A DNA stretch of 64,000 nucleotides, from positions 1,612,001 through 1,676,000 of the forward strand of contig NZ_CP015106.1 of assembly GCF_002214565.1 (NCBI RefSeq). The letters are read 5' to 3'. How positions within the stretch are numbered: the first letter of the stretch is position 1; the number at the start of each line of letters is the position of its first letter. Positions 23,919 to 32,880 of the stretch are shown here, one piece after another. Position numbers and translations under genes: made by a program. The notes beneath the pieces are model-generated. The model did not search any database, was not told the origin of the DNA, and saw only the letters and a program-made list of their open reading frames with translations. Source of the stretch: Thermococcus radiotolerans (GTDB lineage: Archaea; Methanobacteriota_B; Thermococci; Thermococcales; Thermococcaceae).

Positions 23919-24848
23919 ATGAGGGTAAAATACCTCGTGCTCCTAATCCTCCTTGCCCCAGCCCTCCTTCTCCTGCCCAGCCTGAGTAGGCTCGACCTCC
24001 TCGTGGTTCTCAGCGGGAGCATGCAGCCCCTCTTCAATCCCGGCGACATGGTTGTAATCGAGAGCGTGAACCCGGACTCGGTGACCGTTGGGGACGTCAT
24101 AGCCTTCCATCCCCCAAATGCTAAGGACGAGAAAACGCTGGTCACCCACAGGGTCGTTGAGGTGATAACTAACGGGAGCCGCAGGTACTTCCAGACCAAG
24201 GGCGACAACAACGAGGACCTCGATCCCTTTCTAGTGCCCTCAGAAAACGTCGTGGGGAAGGCGGTTTTCTCCCTACCATACCTCGGATACCTCACGAGGC
24301 ACAACCCGAACAGAACCGTCAAGCTTGCCGCGTATATCCTCCTCATAGTTATCCCCGGCCTCGTGGTGCTCTACGGTGAGCTGTCGTACCTGCGGAACTA
24401 CTCACCGAGAATCGAGAGGATGGAGGAGAGGCTGAAACGCTGGCGAGCTAGGACCGTCGAGGAGGTGCTTCCCCTGAGGGCCGCTGGTATATTCCTCATC
24501 TCACTGGTGGCGTTGACCCTGTTGTTTTACCCATCGCTTGAAAGAACCCCCGCGGGCATCGTTAACACCGGTGTGCTCCCGATCCTCCTCCTCAGAAACG
24601 ACGTGCCCGACTACGTCTACCTTTCTCCGGGAGAAACCTACGATGGAAACTACGAACTGGCTGTTAACTCGGCTCTCCCGGTGATGTGGCTCGTCCGTGC
24701 CTATGAGGTCAACCCTTTTATAGTTAAATCGCTAAACGTTATAATATCACTCCTGCTGACGCTCGTAACGTTTCCCCTGTGGGTCAAAGAGTTCCCGGAC
24801 ATAAAAAGCCGGGTAAGGAGGCGGCACCATGGAACTCTGGGAGTATAA
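23919..24848 (+). CDS. Archaeal signal peptidase I (SipW-like) with long C-terminal extension
   Basis: 309-residue membrane protease. After a first helix comes LSGSMQPLFNPGDMVVIE with the catalytic Ser at about 34, VTHRVVEV with His at about 77 in place of the bacterial Lys, as in ER and archaeal enzymes, and TKGDNNEDLD with the conserved Asp at about 96. Ordinary archaeal signal peptidases are about 150-180 residues; this one continues with three more hydrophobic segments and an outer loop. It is the likely dedicated peptidase for the SipW-type signal peptides encoded just upstream. Its 3' end overlaps the DUF5305 gene by 20 bases. Confidence 0.85.
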   Translation: MRVKYLVLLILLAPALLLLPSLSRLDLLVVLSGSMQPLFNPGDMVVIESVNPDSVTVGDVIAFHPPNAKDEKTLVTHRVVEVITNGSRRYFQTKGDNNEDLDPFLVPSENVVGKAVFSLPYLGYLTRHNPNRTVKLAAYILLIVIPGLVVLYGELSYLRNYSPRIERMEERLKRWRARTVEEVLPLRAAGIFLISLVALTLLFYPSLERTPAGIVNTGVLPILLLRNDVPDYVYLSPGETYDGNYELAVNSALPVMWLVRAYEVNPFIVKSLNVIISLLLTLVTFPLWVKEFPDIKSRVRRRHHGTLGV

Positions 24849-25863
24849 TCTGCTCTCCATGGTAAAAAGGCGCTGGATTCCTCTAACAGTAATCTTCCTG
24901 CTTCTGACGGCTGGTTTTGGCTACGCCTACGGCACGACCCCCACGACGGTCACCACGAAGGCCACCGTTGCAAAGACCCTGTACCGTTGGTCCGGCTGGA
25001 TTGGTGGAACGGGCGTTGTGAGCAGGCCGAACCAGATATGGGACGTTGGAAAAAGGGTGGAGCTTCCGATATACCCCGTTTCCATAATGCCTGTGGCGGA
25101 GATTGCGTTGGGCTTCAACGTGAGCGGAAAGGACGTTAACCTCGAGTTTGAGCGGGAGATGAGGGTCGTTTACTACATCTCCTACGACAAGGAGAGGGTG
25201 ATTGAGAAAACCTACCTCTCGGTCTCCAACTCCTCGACAGGAGGTTCCTTTACCGATCACCTGCTTTTGAACGTCAGCGACGTTTTCACCCGCATAGAGA
25301 TTGCCAGAAACATCCTGAAGCTTCCGAGGGAGAGCACCGGTGTTGAGATCATCGGAAAAATCAGGTACTCGGGCACGGTTGACGGAAAGCCGGTGAAGGG
25401 ATCTCAGGAGTTCAAGGGGAGCATAAGCTTCCCCTACGAGGGCTTCTATAAAATCGAGGGTGATTCGAGGAACGGTACCCAGACGTTCACAAAGACCGTT
25501 ACGGAGACCCGGGCTGTGAATCAGAGGAAGCGTGCCCTGTTCCTGTCACTGTCAGTACTCTTCGGAGTTCTCGCAGCCGCCACAGTCTTCATCGGCCGGA
25601 AGTTCGACCCCGGTGCGTACAGCGTGGAGGAGCTTACGGCCGAGCGGGAGCGGAAAAAGCTCGCCAAGTGGATAAGCTCCGGAAAGCTCCCCAAGAGCCT
25701 CCCCGCTAAGAGGATAGAGCTGGCCTCGCTTACCGACCTCGTTGAGGCGGCCATAGACATGAACAAGAGGGTCATCCACGACGCCGAAAAGGGCGTGTAC
25801 TTTTTCCTGAACGAGGGGGTGCTCTACTACTTCCAGGAAAAGACCTCCGAAGGGGAGAAATGA
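24829..25863 (+). CDS. DUF5305 membrane protein
   Basis: 344 residues: an N-terminal helix (about 16-34), an extracellular beta-rich domain (about 40-225) with several N-glycosylation sites, a second helix (about 237-256), and a cytoplasmic tail that ends with KGVYFFLNEGVLYYFQEK. This matches DUF5305 proteins, which in archaea often stand beside a signal peptidase. Function unknown; partner or substrate-presenting protein of the peptidase is plausible. The ATG follows GGAGGCGG inside the end of the peptidase gene, so translation is coupled. Last gene of the cluster; a T-run follows. Confidence 0.75.
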   Translation: MELWEYNLLSMVKRRWIPLTVIFLLLTAGFGYAYGTTPTTVTTKATVAKTLYRWSGWIGGTGVVSRPNQIWDVGKRVELPIYPVSIMPVAEIALGFNVSGKDVNLEFEREMRVVYYISYDKERVIEKTYLSVSNSSTGGSFTDHLLLNVSDVFTRIEIARNILKLPRESTGVEIIGKIRYSGTVDGKPVKGSQEFKGSISFPYEGFYKIEGDSRNGTQTFTKTVTETRAVNQRKRALFLSLSVLFGVLAAATVFIGRKFDPGAYSVEELTAERERKKLAKWISSGKLPKSLPAKRIELASLTDLVEAAIDMNKRVIHDAEKGVYFFLNEGVLYYFQEKTSEGEK

Positions 25864-25877
25864 ACTTCAAACGAAAG

Positions 25878-25886
25878 TCTTTTTTA
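25878..25886 (+). terminator. T-tract terminator after the TasA-like operon
   Basis: A run of six T preceded by GAAAGTC lies about 15 bases after the DUF5305 stop, a typical archaeal termination signal. No strong hairpin precedes it. Confidence 0.4.
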
Positions 25887-25928
25887 GCATCACCGTAGGA
25901 TAGGCTTAGGAGTAAGAAGGTGAGGATT

Positions 25929-28658
25929 ATGAGCATGGACATGACGACCAGGATGTTTAAGGAGGAAGGATGGATTAGAAAGCAGTGCCCGAAGTGCGGG
26001 AAGTTCTTCTGGACCCTCGACCCGGACAGGGAGACCTGCGGCGACCCGCCCTGTGACGAGTACGCCTTCATAGGAAAGCCCGGAATACCGAAGAAGTACA
26101 CCCTCGAGGAGATGCGCGAGAAGTTCCTGAGCTTCTTCGAGAGACACGGCCACGGAAGGGTCAAGCGCTACCCGGTTCTGCCGCGCTGGAGAGATGACGT
26201 TCTCCTCGTTGGGGCGAGTATAATGGACTTCCAGCCGTGGGTCATAAGCGGCGAGGCCGACCCGCCGGCCAACCCGCTCACGATAAGCCAGCCCTCGATT
26301 CGCTTCACGGACATAGACAACGTTGGAATAACCGGCAGACACTTCACGATATTTGAAATGATGGCCCACCACGCCTTTAACTATCCTGGCAAGCCTATTT
26401 ACTGGATGGACGAGACGGTGGAGCTGGCCTTCGAGTTCTTCACCAAGGACCTCGGAATGAAAGGCGAGGACATAACCTTCAAGGAGAACCCATGGGCCGG
26501 TGGAGGAAACGCCGGACCGGCCTTTGAGGTGCTCTACCGCGGTCTCGAGGTGGCAACGCTCGTTTTCATGCAGTACAAGAAGGCCCCCGAGAACGCGGAC
26601 CCGAGCCAGGTCGTTGAGATTAAGGGCGACTACTACGTCCCGATGGAGACGAGGGTCGTAGACACCGGCTACGGCCTCGAGAGGCTCGTCTGGATGAGCC
26701 AGGGAACGCCGACGGCTTACGATGCCGTCCTCGGCTACGTCGTCGAGCCGCTGAAGAAGGCGGCAGGGATAGATAAAATCGACGAGCGCATCCTCATGGA
26801 GAACTCCCGCCTGGCGGGAATGTTTGACATCGAGGACATGGGCGACCTCAAGGTTCTCCGCCAGGAAGTCGCAAGGCGCGTTGGCATAAGCGTCGAGGAG
26901 CTGGAGAGGGCCGTCAGACCCTACGAGCTCATCTACGCGATAGCCGACCACACGAAGGCCCTGACCTTCATGCTCGCCGACGGCGTGATTCCCTCCAACG
27001 TTAAAGCCGGCTATCTGGCGAGGCTCCTCATAAGGAAGAGCATAAGGCACCTCCGCGAGCTCGGACTGGAGATGCCCTTGGCGGAGATAGTTGCCATGCA
27101 CATCAAGACCCTCTCCCCGACGTTCCCGGAGTTCAAGGAGATGGAGGAGGTAATCCTCGATATAGTCAACGTCGAGGAGAAGCGCTATCAGGAGACCCTC
27201 AGGCGCGGAAGCGACCTCGTGAAACGCGAGATTGCCAAGCTCAAGAAGTCCGGCAGGGACGAGATACCCCTCGAGAAGCTCATCCTGTTCTACGAGAGCC
27301 ACGGCCTAACCCCTGAGATAGTCGCGGAAGTCGCCAAGGGTGAGGGGATTAAGGTTCACATCCCGGACAACTTCTACACCCTCGTCGCCAAGGACGCCGA
27401 GAAGACCGCGAAGGAGGAGGCCGCCAAATACGTCGTTGACTTCGAGCTCGTCAAGGACCTCCCGGACACAAGGACGCTCTACTACGAAGACCCCTTCATG
27501 AAGGAGTTCGATGCCGAGGTTCTCAAGGTCATAGACGACTGGGTGGTCCTCAACCAGACTGCCTTCTACCCGGAGGGCGGCGGTCAACCCTGCGACCTCG
27601 GTGAGCTGAACGGAGTGAAGGTTCTGGACGTCCAGAAGGTCGGAAAGGTTATTCTCCACAGGGTGGAGAAGCCCGAGGCCTTCAAGGAGGGTCAGACCGT
27701 CCACGGGAAGATCGACTGGGACAGGAGAATCCAGCACATGCGCCACCACACCGGAACCCACGTCCTCATGGGGGCTCTGGTTAGGGTTCTCGGCAAGCAC
27801 GTCTGGCAGGCCGGTTCACAGCTCCACACCGACTGGGCCAGGCTTGATATAAGCCACTACAAGCGCATAAGCGAGGAGGAGCTCAGGGAAATCGAGCGCC
27901 TCGCCAACCGCGCCGTCATGGAGAACAGGAAGGTCACCTGGGAGTGGCTCCCGAGGACCGAGGCCGAGATGAAGTACGGCTTCAGGCTCTACCAGGGTGG
28001 AGTCGTCCCAGGAAGGGTCATCAGGGTTCTCAAGATCGAGGACTGGGACGTTCAGGCCTGCGGTGGAACGCACCTGCCCAACACAGGCCTAATAGGTCCG
28101 ATCAAGATTCTGAGAACCGAGCGCATACAGGACGGCGTTGAGAGGATAATCTTCGCCGCCGGAGAGGCCGCGGTTGACTGGATGCAGGAGACCGAGAGGC
28201 TCCTCAAGAGAACCGCCGAGACCTTCCGCGTCCCGCCCGAGAAGGTGCCGGAGACTGCCGAGAGGTTCTTCAACGAGTGGAAGGAGGCGAGGAAGGAGGT
28301 CGAGAAGCTCAGGAAGGAGCTGGCCAAGCTCCTCGTCTATGAGCTTGAGAGCGAGGCCGAGAAGATCGGTGAGGTTGAGTTCATCGGGGCCGTGGTAGAG
28401 GGCACCATGGACGACCTCCGTGAGGCCGCCAACAAGCTCAGGAAGGAGGACAGGGTCATCGTCCTCATCAGCAGGGAGGGCCACTTCGTCGTTGCGGTTG
28501 GTGACGGCATCGACCTCAAAGCTGGGGAGCTGGCGAAGATAATAACCTCCGTCGCCGGCGGTGGCGGTGGCGGAAGGAAGGAGCTCGCCCAGGGCAGGAT
28601 AAAGAACCCGCTCAAGGCCGAGGAAGCTATAGCCGAGTTGAAGAAGAGCCTCGGCTGA
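25929..28658 (+). CDS. alaS: Alanyl-tRNA synthetase
   Basis: 909-residue archaeal AlaRS. Order seen: N-terminal zinc-like [20 protein letters not shown]; class II catalytic core ([31 protein letters not shown] as motif 3); the editing domain with [12 protein letters not shown] and [10 protein letters not shown], whose His and Cys residues bind zinc and remove Ser or Gly mischarged on tRNA-Ala; and the C-terminal DHHA1 domain ending [16 protein letters not shown] at 25929 has GGTGA five bases upstream; other in-frame ATGs follow at 25935 and 25941. A stand-alone relative of its editing domain is encoded at 48.2 kb. Confidence 0.96.
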   Translation: MSMDMTTRMFKEEGWIRKQCPKCGKFFWTLDPDRETCGDPPCDEYAFIGKPGIPKKYTLEEMREKFLSFFERHGHGRVKRYPVLPRWRDDVLLVGASIMDFQPWVISGEADPPANPLTISQPSIRFTDIDNVGITGRHFTIFEMMAHHAFNYPGKPIYWMDETVELAFEFFTKDLGMKGEDITFKENPWAGGGNAGPAFEVLYRGLEVATLVFMQYKKAPENADPSQVVEIKGDYYVPMETRVVDTGYGLERLVWMSQGTPTAYDAVLGYVVEPLKKAAGIDKIDERILMENSRLAGMFDIEDMGDLKVLRQEVARRVGISVEELERAVRPYELIYAIADHTKALTFMLADGVIPSNVKAGYLARLLIRKSIRHLRELGLEMPLAEIVAMHIKTLSPTFPEFKEMEEVILDIVNVEEKRYQETLRRGSDLVKREIAKLKKSGRDEIPLEKLILFYESHGLTPEIVAEVAKGEGIKVHIPDNFYTLVAKDAEKTAKEEAAKYVVDFELVKDLPDTRTLYYEDPFMKEFDAEVLKVIDDWVVLNQTAFYPEGGGQPCDLGELNGVKVLDVQKVGKVILHRVEKPEAFKEGQTVHGKIDWDRRIQHMRHHTGTHVLMGALVRVLGKHVWQAGSQLHTDWARLDISHYKRISEEELREIERLANRAVMENRKVTWEWLPRTEAEMKYGFRLYQGGVVPGRVIRVLKIEDWDVQACGGTHLPNTGLIGPIKILRTERIQDGVERIIFAAGEAAVDWMQETERLLKRTAETFRVPPEKVPETAERFFNEWKEARKEVEKLRKELAKLLVYELESEAEKIGEVEFIGAVVEGTMDDLREAANKLRKEDRVIVLISREGHFVVAVGDGIDLKAGELAKIITSVAGGGGGGRKELAQGRIKNPLKAEEAIAELKKSLG

Positions 28659-28674
28659 TTCAAAACTTTTTTGG

Positions 28675-29040
28675 GTGGTTGGAATCAGGGTGAAGGCCCT
28701 AACCAAGGAAGCTGCAGAGATAGCCGGTGAAATGGGGCTCACGGCCGTTCCCGAGTATCGCACGGCCGACGGAACGAGGATAGACCTCGCGATATTGGAC
28801 GATGGACGGAAGCTTCTCGCCATCGAGTTCGAGAACTCCTACAAGTGGATCCGCCAGAGGCTGCTCTACAACATTGTTAAGGCCTCTCGTGCCGGTTTCT
28901 CGGAGCTCTGGGTAGTGTATCCGTTTCAGGTGCCCTCCCTCGGCTGGATAAACGAGTACGCCATGGAGCTCGGCGTCGAGCTGAGAATCCTCGGGCCGGA
29001 GGAGTTCAGGGAGAAAATAAGGGGCATCAGAGCCCAGTAG
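28675..29040 (+). CDS. Small protein with a PD-(D/E)XK nuclease-like core
   Basis: 121 residues. The segment EYRTADGTRIDLAILDDGRK followed by LLAIEFENSYKWIRQRL has the spacing of a PD-(D/E)XK core: Asp in a strand, then E-x-E in the next, then a helix with basic residues. This fold is found in nucleases and some non-catalytic relatives, and the Lys of the motif is replaced by Glu, so activity is uncertain. The start is GTG at 28675 after a T-rich stretch, or GTG at 28690. It overlaps the convergent NIF3 gene by 14 bases at its 3' end. Confidence 0.6.
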   Translation: MVGIRVKALTKEAAEIAGEMGLTAVPEYRTADGTRIDLAILDDGRKLLAIEFENSYKWIRQRLLYNIVKASRAGFSELWVVYPFQVPSLGWINEYAMELGVELRILGPEEFREKIRGIRAQ

Positions 29041-29779
29041 GCTCGTCTATGAAGAAAACATCCACCCCAAACTTTTCTTTTACGACCTCCATCAGGGCCT
29101 TGACTCCCAAGGTTTCCGTCTTGTAGTGTCCGGCGACGGCAACGCTTATCCCCAGGTCTAGTGCGGTGAGGTAATCCGCGTGAGTAAATTCGCCGGTTAC
29201 GAAAAGGTCAACGCCCTTCCTCTTACCCTCTTCGAGTGCAAAGGCTCCGGCGCCGGTTATGGCTCCAACGACCCTTATCTCCCTCTCCCCGAACTCGTAG
29301 GTTCTGACGGTCGTGCCGAGCCTCTCGGCCAGAACCTGGGCGACCTTTTCTATGGGCTGCGGCTCCTCGAACTCCCCGAGGAAGCCGATGGTTGTCCCCT
29401 TGTACTCTCCAAAGGGCTCCTTCGGCTCAAGACCGAGCAGTTTCAGAAGCTGAACGTTGTTCCCGACCTCGGGATGGGCGTCGAGGGGAACGTGTGCCGC
29501 GTAGAGGTTTATGCCTGCGTCAAAGAGCGCCTTCAGGCGCCTGTAATGGATTCCGGTGATGTAACTCAGCCCGCCCCATATCATGCCGTGGTGGACGATG
29601 AGCATGTCCGCCCTTCCCCTGGCGGCCCTCTCGATTGTTCTTAGCGTCGTATCGACGGCGAAAGCTACCCTCTCGACTTCCGCCTTCCCCTCCACCTGGA
29701 GGCCGTTGCTCGACTTGTCGGGATAGGCGAGGATGTTGAGATATTCATCGAGGAAGGCAACGAGCTCGTCGCGGTTCAT
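29027..29779 (-). CDS. NIF3-family dinuclear metal-binding protein
   Basis: 250-residue member of the NIF3/DUF34 family, which forms toroidal hexamers with a two-metal site; GTP cyclohydrolase-like activity has been proposed for some but the role is open. Metal ligands seen: LIVHHGMIWGG, AAHVPLDAHPEVGNN, and near the C-terminus GEFTHADYL and AGHYKTETLG. ATG at 29779 (MNRDELVAFLDEYL) follows GGGTGATAACC. Frame continuing upstream to 30238 runs across the elp3 gene on the other strand and is not coding. Confidence 0.88.
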   Translation of the reverse strand: MNRDELVAFLDEYLNILAYPDKSSNGLQVEGKAEVERVAFAVDTTLRTIERAARGRADMLIVHHGMIWGGLSYITGIHYRRLKALFDAGINLYAAHVPLDAHPEVGNNVQLLKLLGLEPKEPFGEYKGTTIGFLGEFEEPQPIEKVAQVLAERLGTTVRTYEFGEREIRVVGAITGAGAFALEEGKRKGVDLFVTGEFTHADYLTALDLGISVAVAGHYKTETLGVKALMEVVKEKFGVDVFFIDEPTGL

Positions 29780-29825
29780 GGTTATCACCCGGTTGTATTC
29801 GCTACTCCAATATGTCCGGCAAACC

Positions 29826-29866
29826 CTTTTAAAACCGAGCCTCAACTCCAGCCGAGAGGTGTTGAG
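29826..29866 (+). promoter_or_regulatory. Promoter and leader of the Elp3 gene
   Basis: TATA box CTTTTAAAAC at 29826-29835 predicts a start near 29858. The very short leader contains the ribosome binding site GAGAGGTG just before the ATG. Confidence 0.55.
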
Positions 29867-31639
29867 ATGGGTGAGGATTTCCGAAAGGCCGTCGAGGAGC
29901 TCGCGAGGGCCGTCATGAAAGGCGAGATAAAGAGCCGTGAGGAGCTCAACAGGTACAAGATAGCCGTATCCAGGAAGTATCATCTCTCGAAGATTCCCGG
30001 TAACTCTGACATCCTCAAGGCCATCCCGGAGGACAGGCGGGAGGAGTTCAGGGACCTGCTTAGGAGAAAGCCGACGAGAACGATAAGCGGCGTCGCCGTG
30101 GTTGCCATGATGACCAAGCCCTTCCCGTGTCCCCACGGGCGCTGCATCTACTGTCCCGGGGGACCGAGCGTCGGCTCCCCCCAGAGCTACACCGGAAAAG
30201 AACCTTCCGCCCTGAGGGCCGTTCAGAGCGCCTATCATCCATACATCATCATGATGCGTAGGTTAAAGCAGCTCACAGACATAGGGCACGACGTGGACAA
30301 GGTGGAGGTCATAATCCAGGGCGGAACCTTCCCGGCCGTTGATCTGGACTACCAAGAGTGGTTCGTCAAGTGCGCCTTCAAGGCGATGAACGACTTCCCG
30401 CACTTTAAGGATATCGAGAACCTTGAGGAGAAGCTCGTCAGGCTGATAGTGAAGAAGGATGAGTCCGTCTTTGAGGAGGACCCGAAGTTCAAGGAGGCAT
30501 GGGAGAAAACCCACTCAAAGCCCTACTACTACCTCGAGGACGAGCAGAGGAAGAACGAGAGGGCCAAGGTCAGGATGGTAGGCCTTACCATCGAAACCCG
30601 CCCGGACTGGGCCTTCGAGAGGCACATAGACAGGATGCTGAAGCTCGGAACGACGAGGGTTGAACTTGGAGTGCAGACCATATTCAACTTCATCCACGAG
30701 AGAACCAGAAGGGGGCACGGCGTCGAGGAGATAGTTAAAGCCACTCAGCTTCTCCGCGACGCTGGACTGAAAATCAACTACCACATAATGCCCGGCCTGC
30801 CCGGAAGCAACTTTGAGAGGGACCTCTACACATTCAAGGCGATTTTCGAGGATCCCCGCTTCCGTCCGGACATGCTGAAGATATATCCAACGCTCGTTAC
30901 CGCCGATGCTCCCCTCTACCGCTGGTGGAAGGAGGGCAAGTACCGCCCCTACCGTACTGAGGAGGCCGTTGAGCTTCTCGTCGAGGCCTACAAGCTCTTC
31001 CCGAAGTGGGTTCGTGTGATGAGGATCCAGCGCGATATACCCGTTCAGCTCATCGTTGATGGGGTGAAGCACTCCAATCTGGGCCAGCTCGTCTTCAACG
31101 AACTCGTGAAGAGGGGCATAAGGCCGAGGGAGATCCGCTTTAGGGAAGTCGGCCACATGATGGAGAAGTTTGGAGTCGAACCAGAGGTAGAGCACATCAA
31201 ACTCCTCCGAGAGGACTATGGGGCGGCTGGAGGCAGGGAGATTTTCCTCAGCTTCGAGGACGTTAAGAACGACATTCTGATAGGCTTCCTCCGCCTCAGA
31301 ATTCCGAGCGAGAAGGCCCACAGGAGGGAGATAAACTGCTGTCCCTCGGCGATAGTCAGGGAGCTCCACATTTACGGCCCGCTCGTGCCCATTGGGGGAA
31401 AGCCCCGCTACGAGTGGCAGCACCGCGGTTACGGAAGGGAACTCCTTGCGGAGGCCGAGAGGATTGCCCGCGAGGAATTCGATGTGAAGAAGATGCTCGT
31501 CATCAGCGGTGTCGGCGTCAGGAACTACTACAGAAAGTTCGGCTACCGGAAGAACGGGCCGTACGTGGCAAAGCGGCTCGATAAGGGCTACGCTGACTTC
31601 GAAACCCGCGGACACTTCGACGGCCACCTGAACACCTGA
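29867..31639 (+). CDS. elp3: tRNA uridine(34) acetyltransferase/carboxymethyltransferase Elp3
   Basis: 590-residue enzyme that makes the cm5U-type modification of the tRNA wobble uridine from acetyl-CoA. Seen: a basic tRNA-binding N-terminus; the radical SAM cluster motif CPHGRCIYC with Cys at about 88, 93 and 96, the wide archaeal/eukaryal Elp3 spacing; VIIQGGTFPA and YHIMPGLPGSN in the barrel; and a C-terminal GNAT domain (ELHIYGPLVP, HRGYGRELLAEAERIARE, YYRKFGYRKNGPYV). In archaea Elp3 works without the other Elongator subunits. ATG follows GAGAGGTG. A stem-loop terminator overlaps the stop codon. Confidence 0.95.
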   Translation: MGEDFRKAVEELARAVMKGEIKSREELNRYKIAVSRKYHLSKIPGNSDILKAIPEDRREEFRDLLRRKPTRTISGVAVVAMMTKPFPCPHGRCIYCPGGPSVGSPQSYTGKEPSALRAVQSAYHPYIIMMRRLKQLTDIGHDVDKVEVIIQGGTFPAVDLDYQEWFVKCAFKAMNDFPHFKDIENLEEKLVRLIVKKDESVFEEDPKFKEAWEKTHSKPYYYLEDEQRKNERAKVRMVGLTIETRPDWAFERHIDRMLKLGTTRVELGVQTIFNFIHERTRRGHGVEEIVKATQLLRDAGLKINYHIMPGLPGSNFERDLYTFKAIFEDPRFRPDMLKIYPTLVTADAPLYRWWKEGKYRPYRTEEAVELLVEAYKLFPKWVRVMRIQRDIPVQLIVDGVKHSNLGQLVFNELVKRGIRPREIRFREVGHMMEKFGVEPEVEHIKLLREDYGAAGGREIFLSFEDVKNDILIGFLRLRIPSEKAHRREINCCPSAIVRELHIYGPLVPIGGKPRYEWQHRGYGRELLAEAERIAREEFDVKKMLVISGVGVRNYYRKFGYRKNGPYVAKRLDKGYADFETRGHFDGHLNT

Positions 31640-31655
31640 AAGGTGTTTCCTTTTT
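31631..31655 (+). terminator. Stem-loop terminator overlapping the elp3 stop codon
   Basis: AACACCT (31631-31637) and AGGTGTT (31641-31647) form a perfect 7-bp stem with a 3-base loop, followed by TTTCCTTTTT. The TGA stop codon (31637-31639) lies in the stem top and loop. The hairpin plus T-run resembles a bacterial intrinsic terminator. Confidence 0.6.
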
Positions 31656-31706
31656 CCTCAACTTCGGCTTATTCCCATCACCCGGTTCGGAGGAAAAAAC
31701 CTTTTC

Positions 31707-31735
31707 TCATCAGTAAAACTTTTAAGCACTGATGA
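31707..31735 (+). promoter_or_regulatory. Promoter with TATA box enclosed by an inverted repeat
   Basis: TCATCAGT (31707-31714) and ACTGATGA (31728-31735) are perfect 8-bp arms enclosing the TATA box ACTTTTAAG (31718-31726). A dimeric regulator bound to the arms would cover the TATA box, so this looks like a repressor operator for the two paralogous genes downstream. Confidence 0.55.
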
Positions 31736-31761
31736 ACAATTGTGGACTGAGGTGAGCCGGA

Positions 31762-32337
31762 GTGGCGAAGGGTGGCAGGTCAAGAATATCTTACGAGACG
31801 ACCTTTAGAGCCAAGGTTCTCATACTGGCGGTCATCTTTGGAATCGTTATATTCATGATAGTGTATTACCCCCTGCTGAGCCATCAGACCAACCCCTGGG
31901 GAGTTGCCGCCCCGAAGGGCCAGATAATACTGGCCCAAAACTTTTCAATCAACGGAGTTAACTACACCAATGCCGTGCCCTTCACATCGAAGAACAACGC
32001 CCTCGTCCTCAAGGGTAACGACGACGCCGGGGAGACCCTGACGGTCAGCGTTTCCACGCCCGGCTGGTGCGTTGACCTGTGGGTTTGGGGAGGCTCCTCA
32101 AAGGGCTGGGTGAGAAAGTACGACTGCGCGAGGGAGTTTCAGATGAGCCAGTACGCCTTCAAGAGACTCCCCACCCATGAGGCGAGGGAGATACTCTACT
32201 GGTACCTCGAGCCCGGATACATCCTCGTGTTCCACAAGGACGGGGAGGTTAACAAGTACGAGCTGGTCAACTTCACCGTAACCTACGGCGGGGAAACGGA
32301 TTGGGGGGCATTCAAAGTGTCCATTGGAAAGTCGTGA
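31762..32337 (+). CDS. Membrane-anchored extracellular protein, first of a paralogous pair
   Basis: 191 residues: basic cytoplasmic N-terminus, one membrane helix (about 19-39, VLILAVIFGIVIFMIVYYPL), then an extracellular domain with several N-glycosylation sites. Shared with the next gene: GVAAPKGQI, VLKGNDDAGETL, TPGWCVDLWVW, a second Cys (KYDCAREF), YWYLEPGYILVFHKDGE and NFTVTYGGETDWGAFKV. The two conserved cysteines probably form a disulfide. No family recognised. It starts at GTG with GAGGTGA seven bases before. The promoter carries an inverted repeat around the TATA box. Confidence 0.7.
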   Translation: MAKGGRSRISYETTFRAKVLILAVIFGIVIFMIVYYPLLSHQTNPWGVAAPKGQIILAQNFSINGVNYTNAVPFTSKNNALVLKGNDDAGETLTVSVSTPGWCVDLWVWGGSSKGWVRKYDCAREFQMSQYAFKRLPTHEAREILYWYLEPGYILVFHKDGEVNKYELVNFTVTYGGETDWGAFKVSIGKS

Positions 32338-32346
32338 GGTGGTATC

Positions 32347-32874
32347 ATGAGGTTGTCCTACGAAACGGCGTTTCGGCTCAAGGTTCTCTTCATAGTCCTC
32401 GTTTTTGGGATTCTCATCTTCAGGATAGTTTACTATCCCCTCCTCACCCACAAAGTCGTTCCGTACGGCGTTGCCGCTCCGAAGGGCCAGATACTCCTCC
32501 TTGAGAACATAACACTCGGCAACTACACATGGGAGAACGCCGTTGACATGCAGGGACACCTGATACTGAAGGGAAACGATGACTACGGGGACTCCGTGTT
32601 CCTTAAGATTCAAACGCCCGGCTGGTGTGCCGACGTTGCCTTCTGGGATGGACAGAAGTTCATCGTGAGCGAGAAGTGCGTGAGGGAGCTGACGATCTCC
32701 AAGTACTTCTTCGTGGTAACCCCGGCCTTCTACTGGTACGTCGAGCCCGGATATCACCTAATCTTCTACAAGCCGGAAGGAAACCCGGAGAAGTACGAGC
32801 TGATTAACTTCACGGTGACATACGGCGAGAAAATCGACTGGGGCGCCTTCAAGGTCGCCTACGGAAAAAGCTAA
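32347..32874 (+). CDS. Membrane-anchored extracellular protein, second of a paralogous pair
   Basis: 175-residue paralogue of the preceding gene, nine bases behind it and in the same operon. One N-terminal helix (about 11-31), then an outer domain with the shared blocks GVAAPKGQILL, LKGNDDYGDSV, TPGWCADVAFW, SEKCVREL, YWYVEPGYHLIFYKPEG and NFTVTYGEKIDWGAFKV. Function unknown. The nearly constant C-terminal block hints at one fold with a jelly-roll-like end strand; this is inference. ATG follows GAGGTGGTATC. Confidence 0.7.
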   Translation: MRLSYETAFRLKVLFIVLVFGILIFRIVYYPLLTHKVVPYGVAAPKGQILLLENITLGNYTWENAVDMQGHLILKGNDDYGDSVFLKIQTPGWCADVAFWDGQKFIVSEKCVRELTISKYFFVVTPAFYWYVEPGYHLIFYKPEGNPEKYELINFTVTYGEKIDWGAFKVAYGKS

Positions 32875-32880
32875 AGGGGA

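Noticed and set aside
25890-27302. Long open frame on the minus strand opposite alaS (470 codons)
   Set aside because: It is a mirror of the strong codon bias of alaS; its composition is rich in Leu, Val, Glu and His without motifs.
29780-30238. Upstream extension of the NIF3 gene
   Set aside because: It overlaps elp3 and its promoter; the ATG at 29779 has an ideal ribosome binding site and matches family length.
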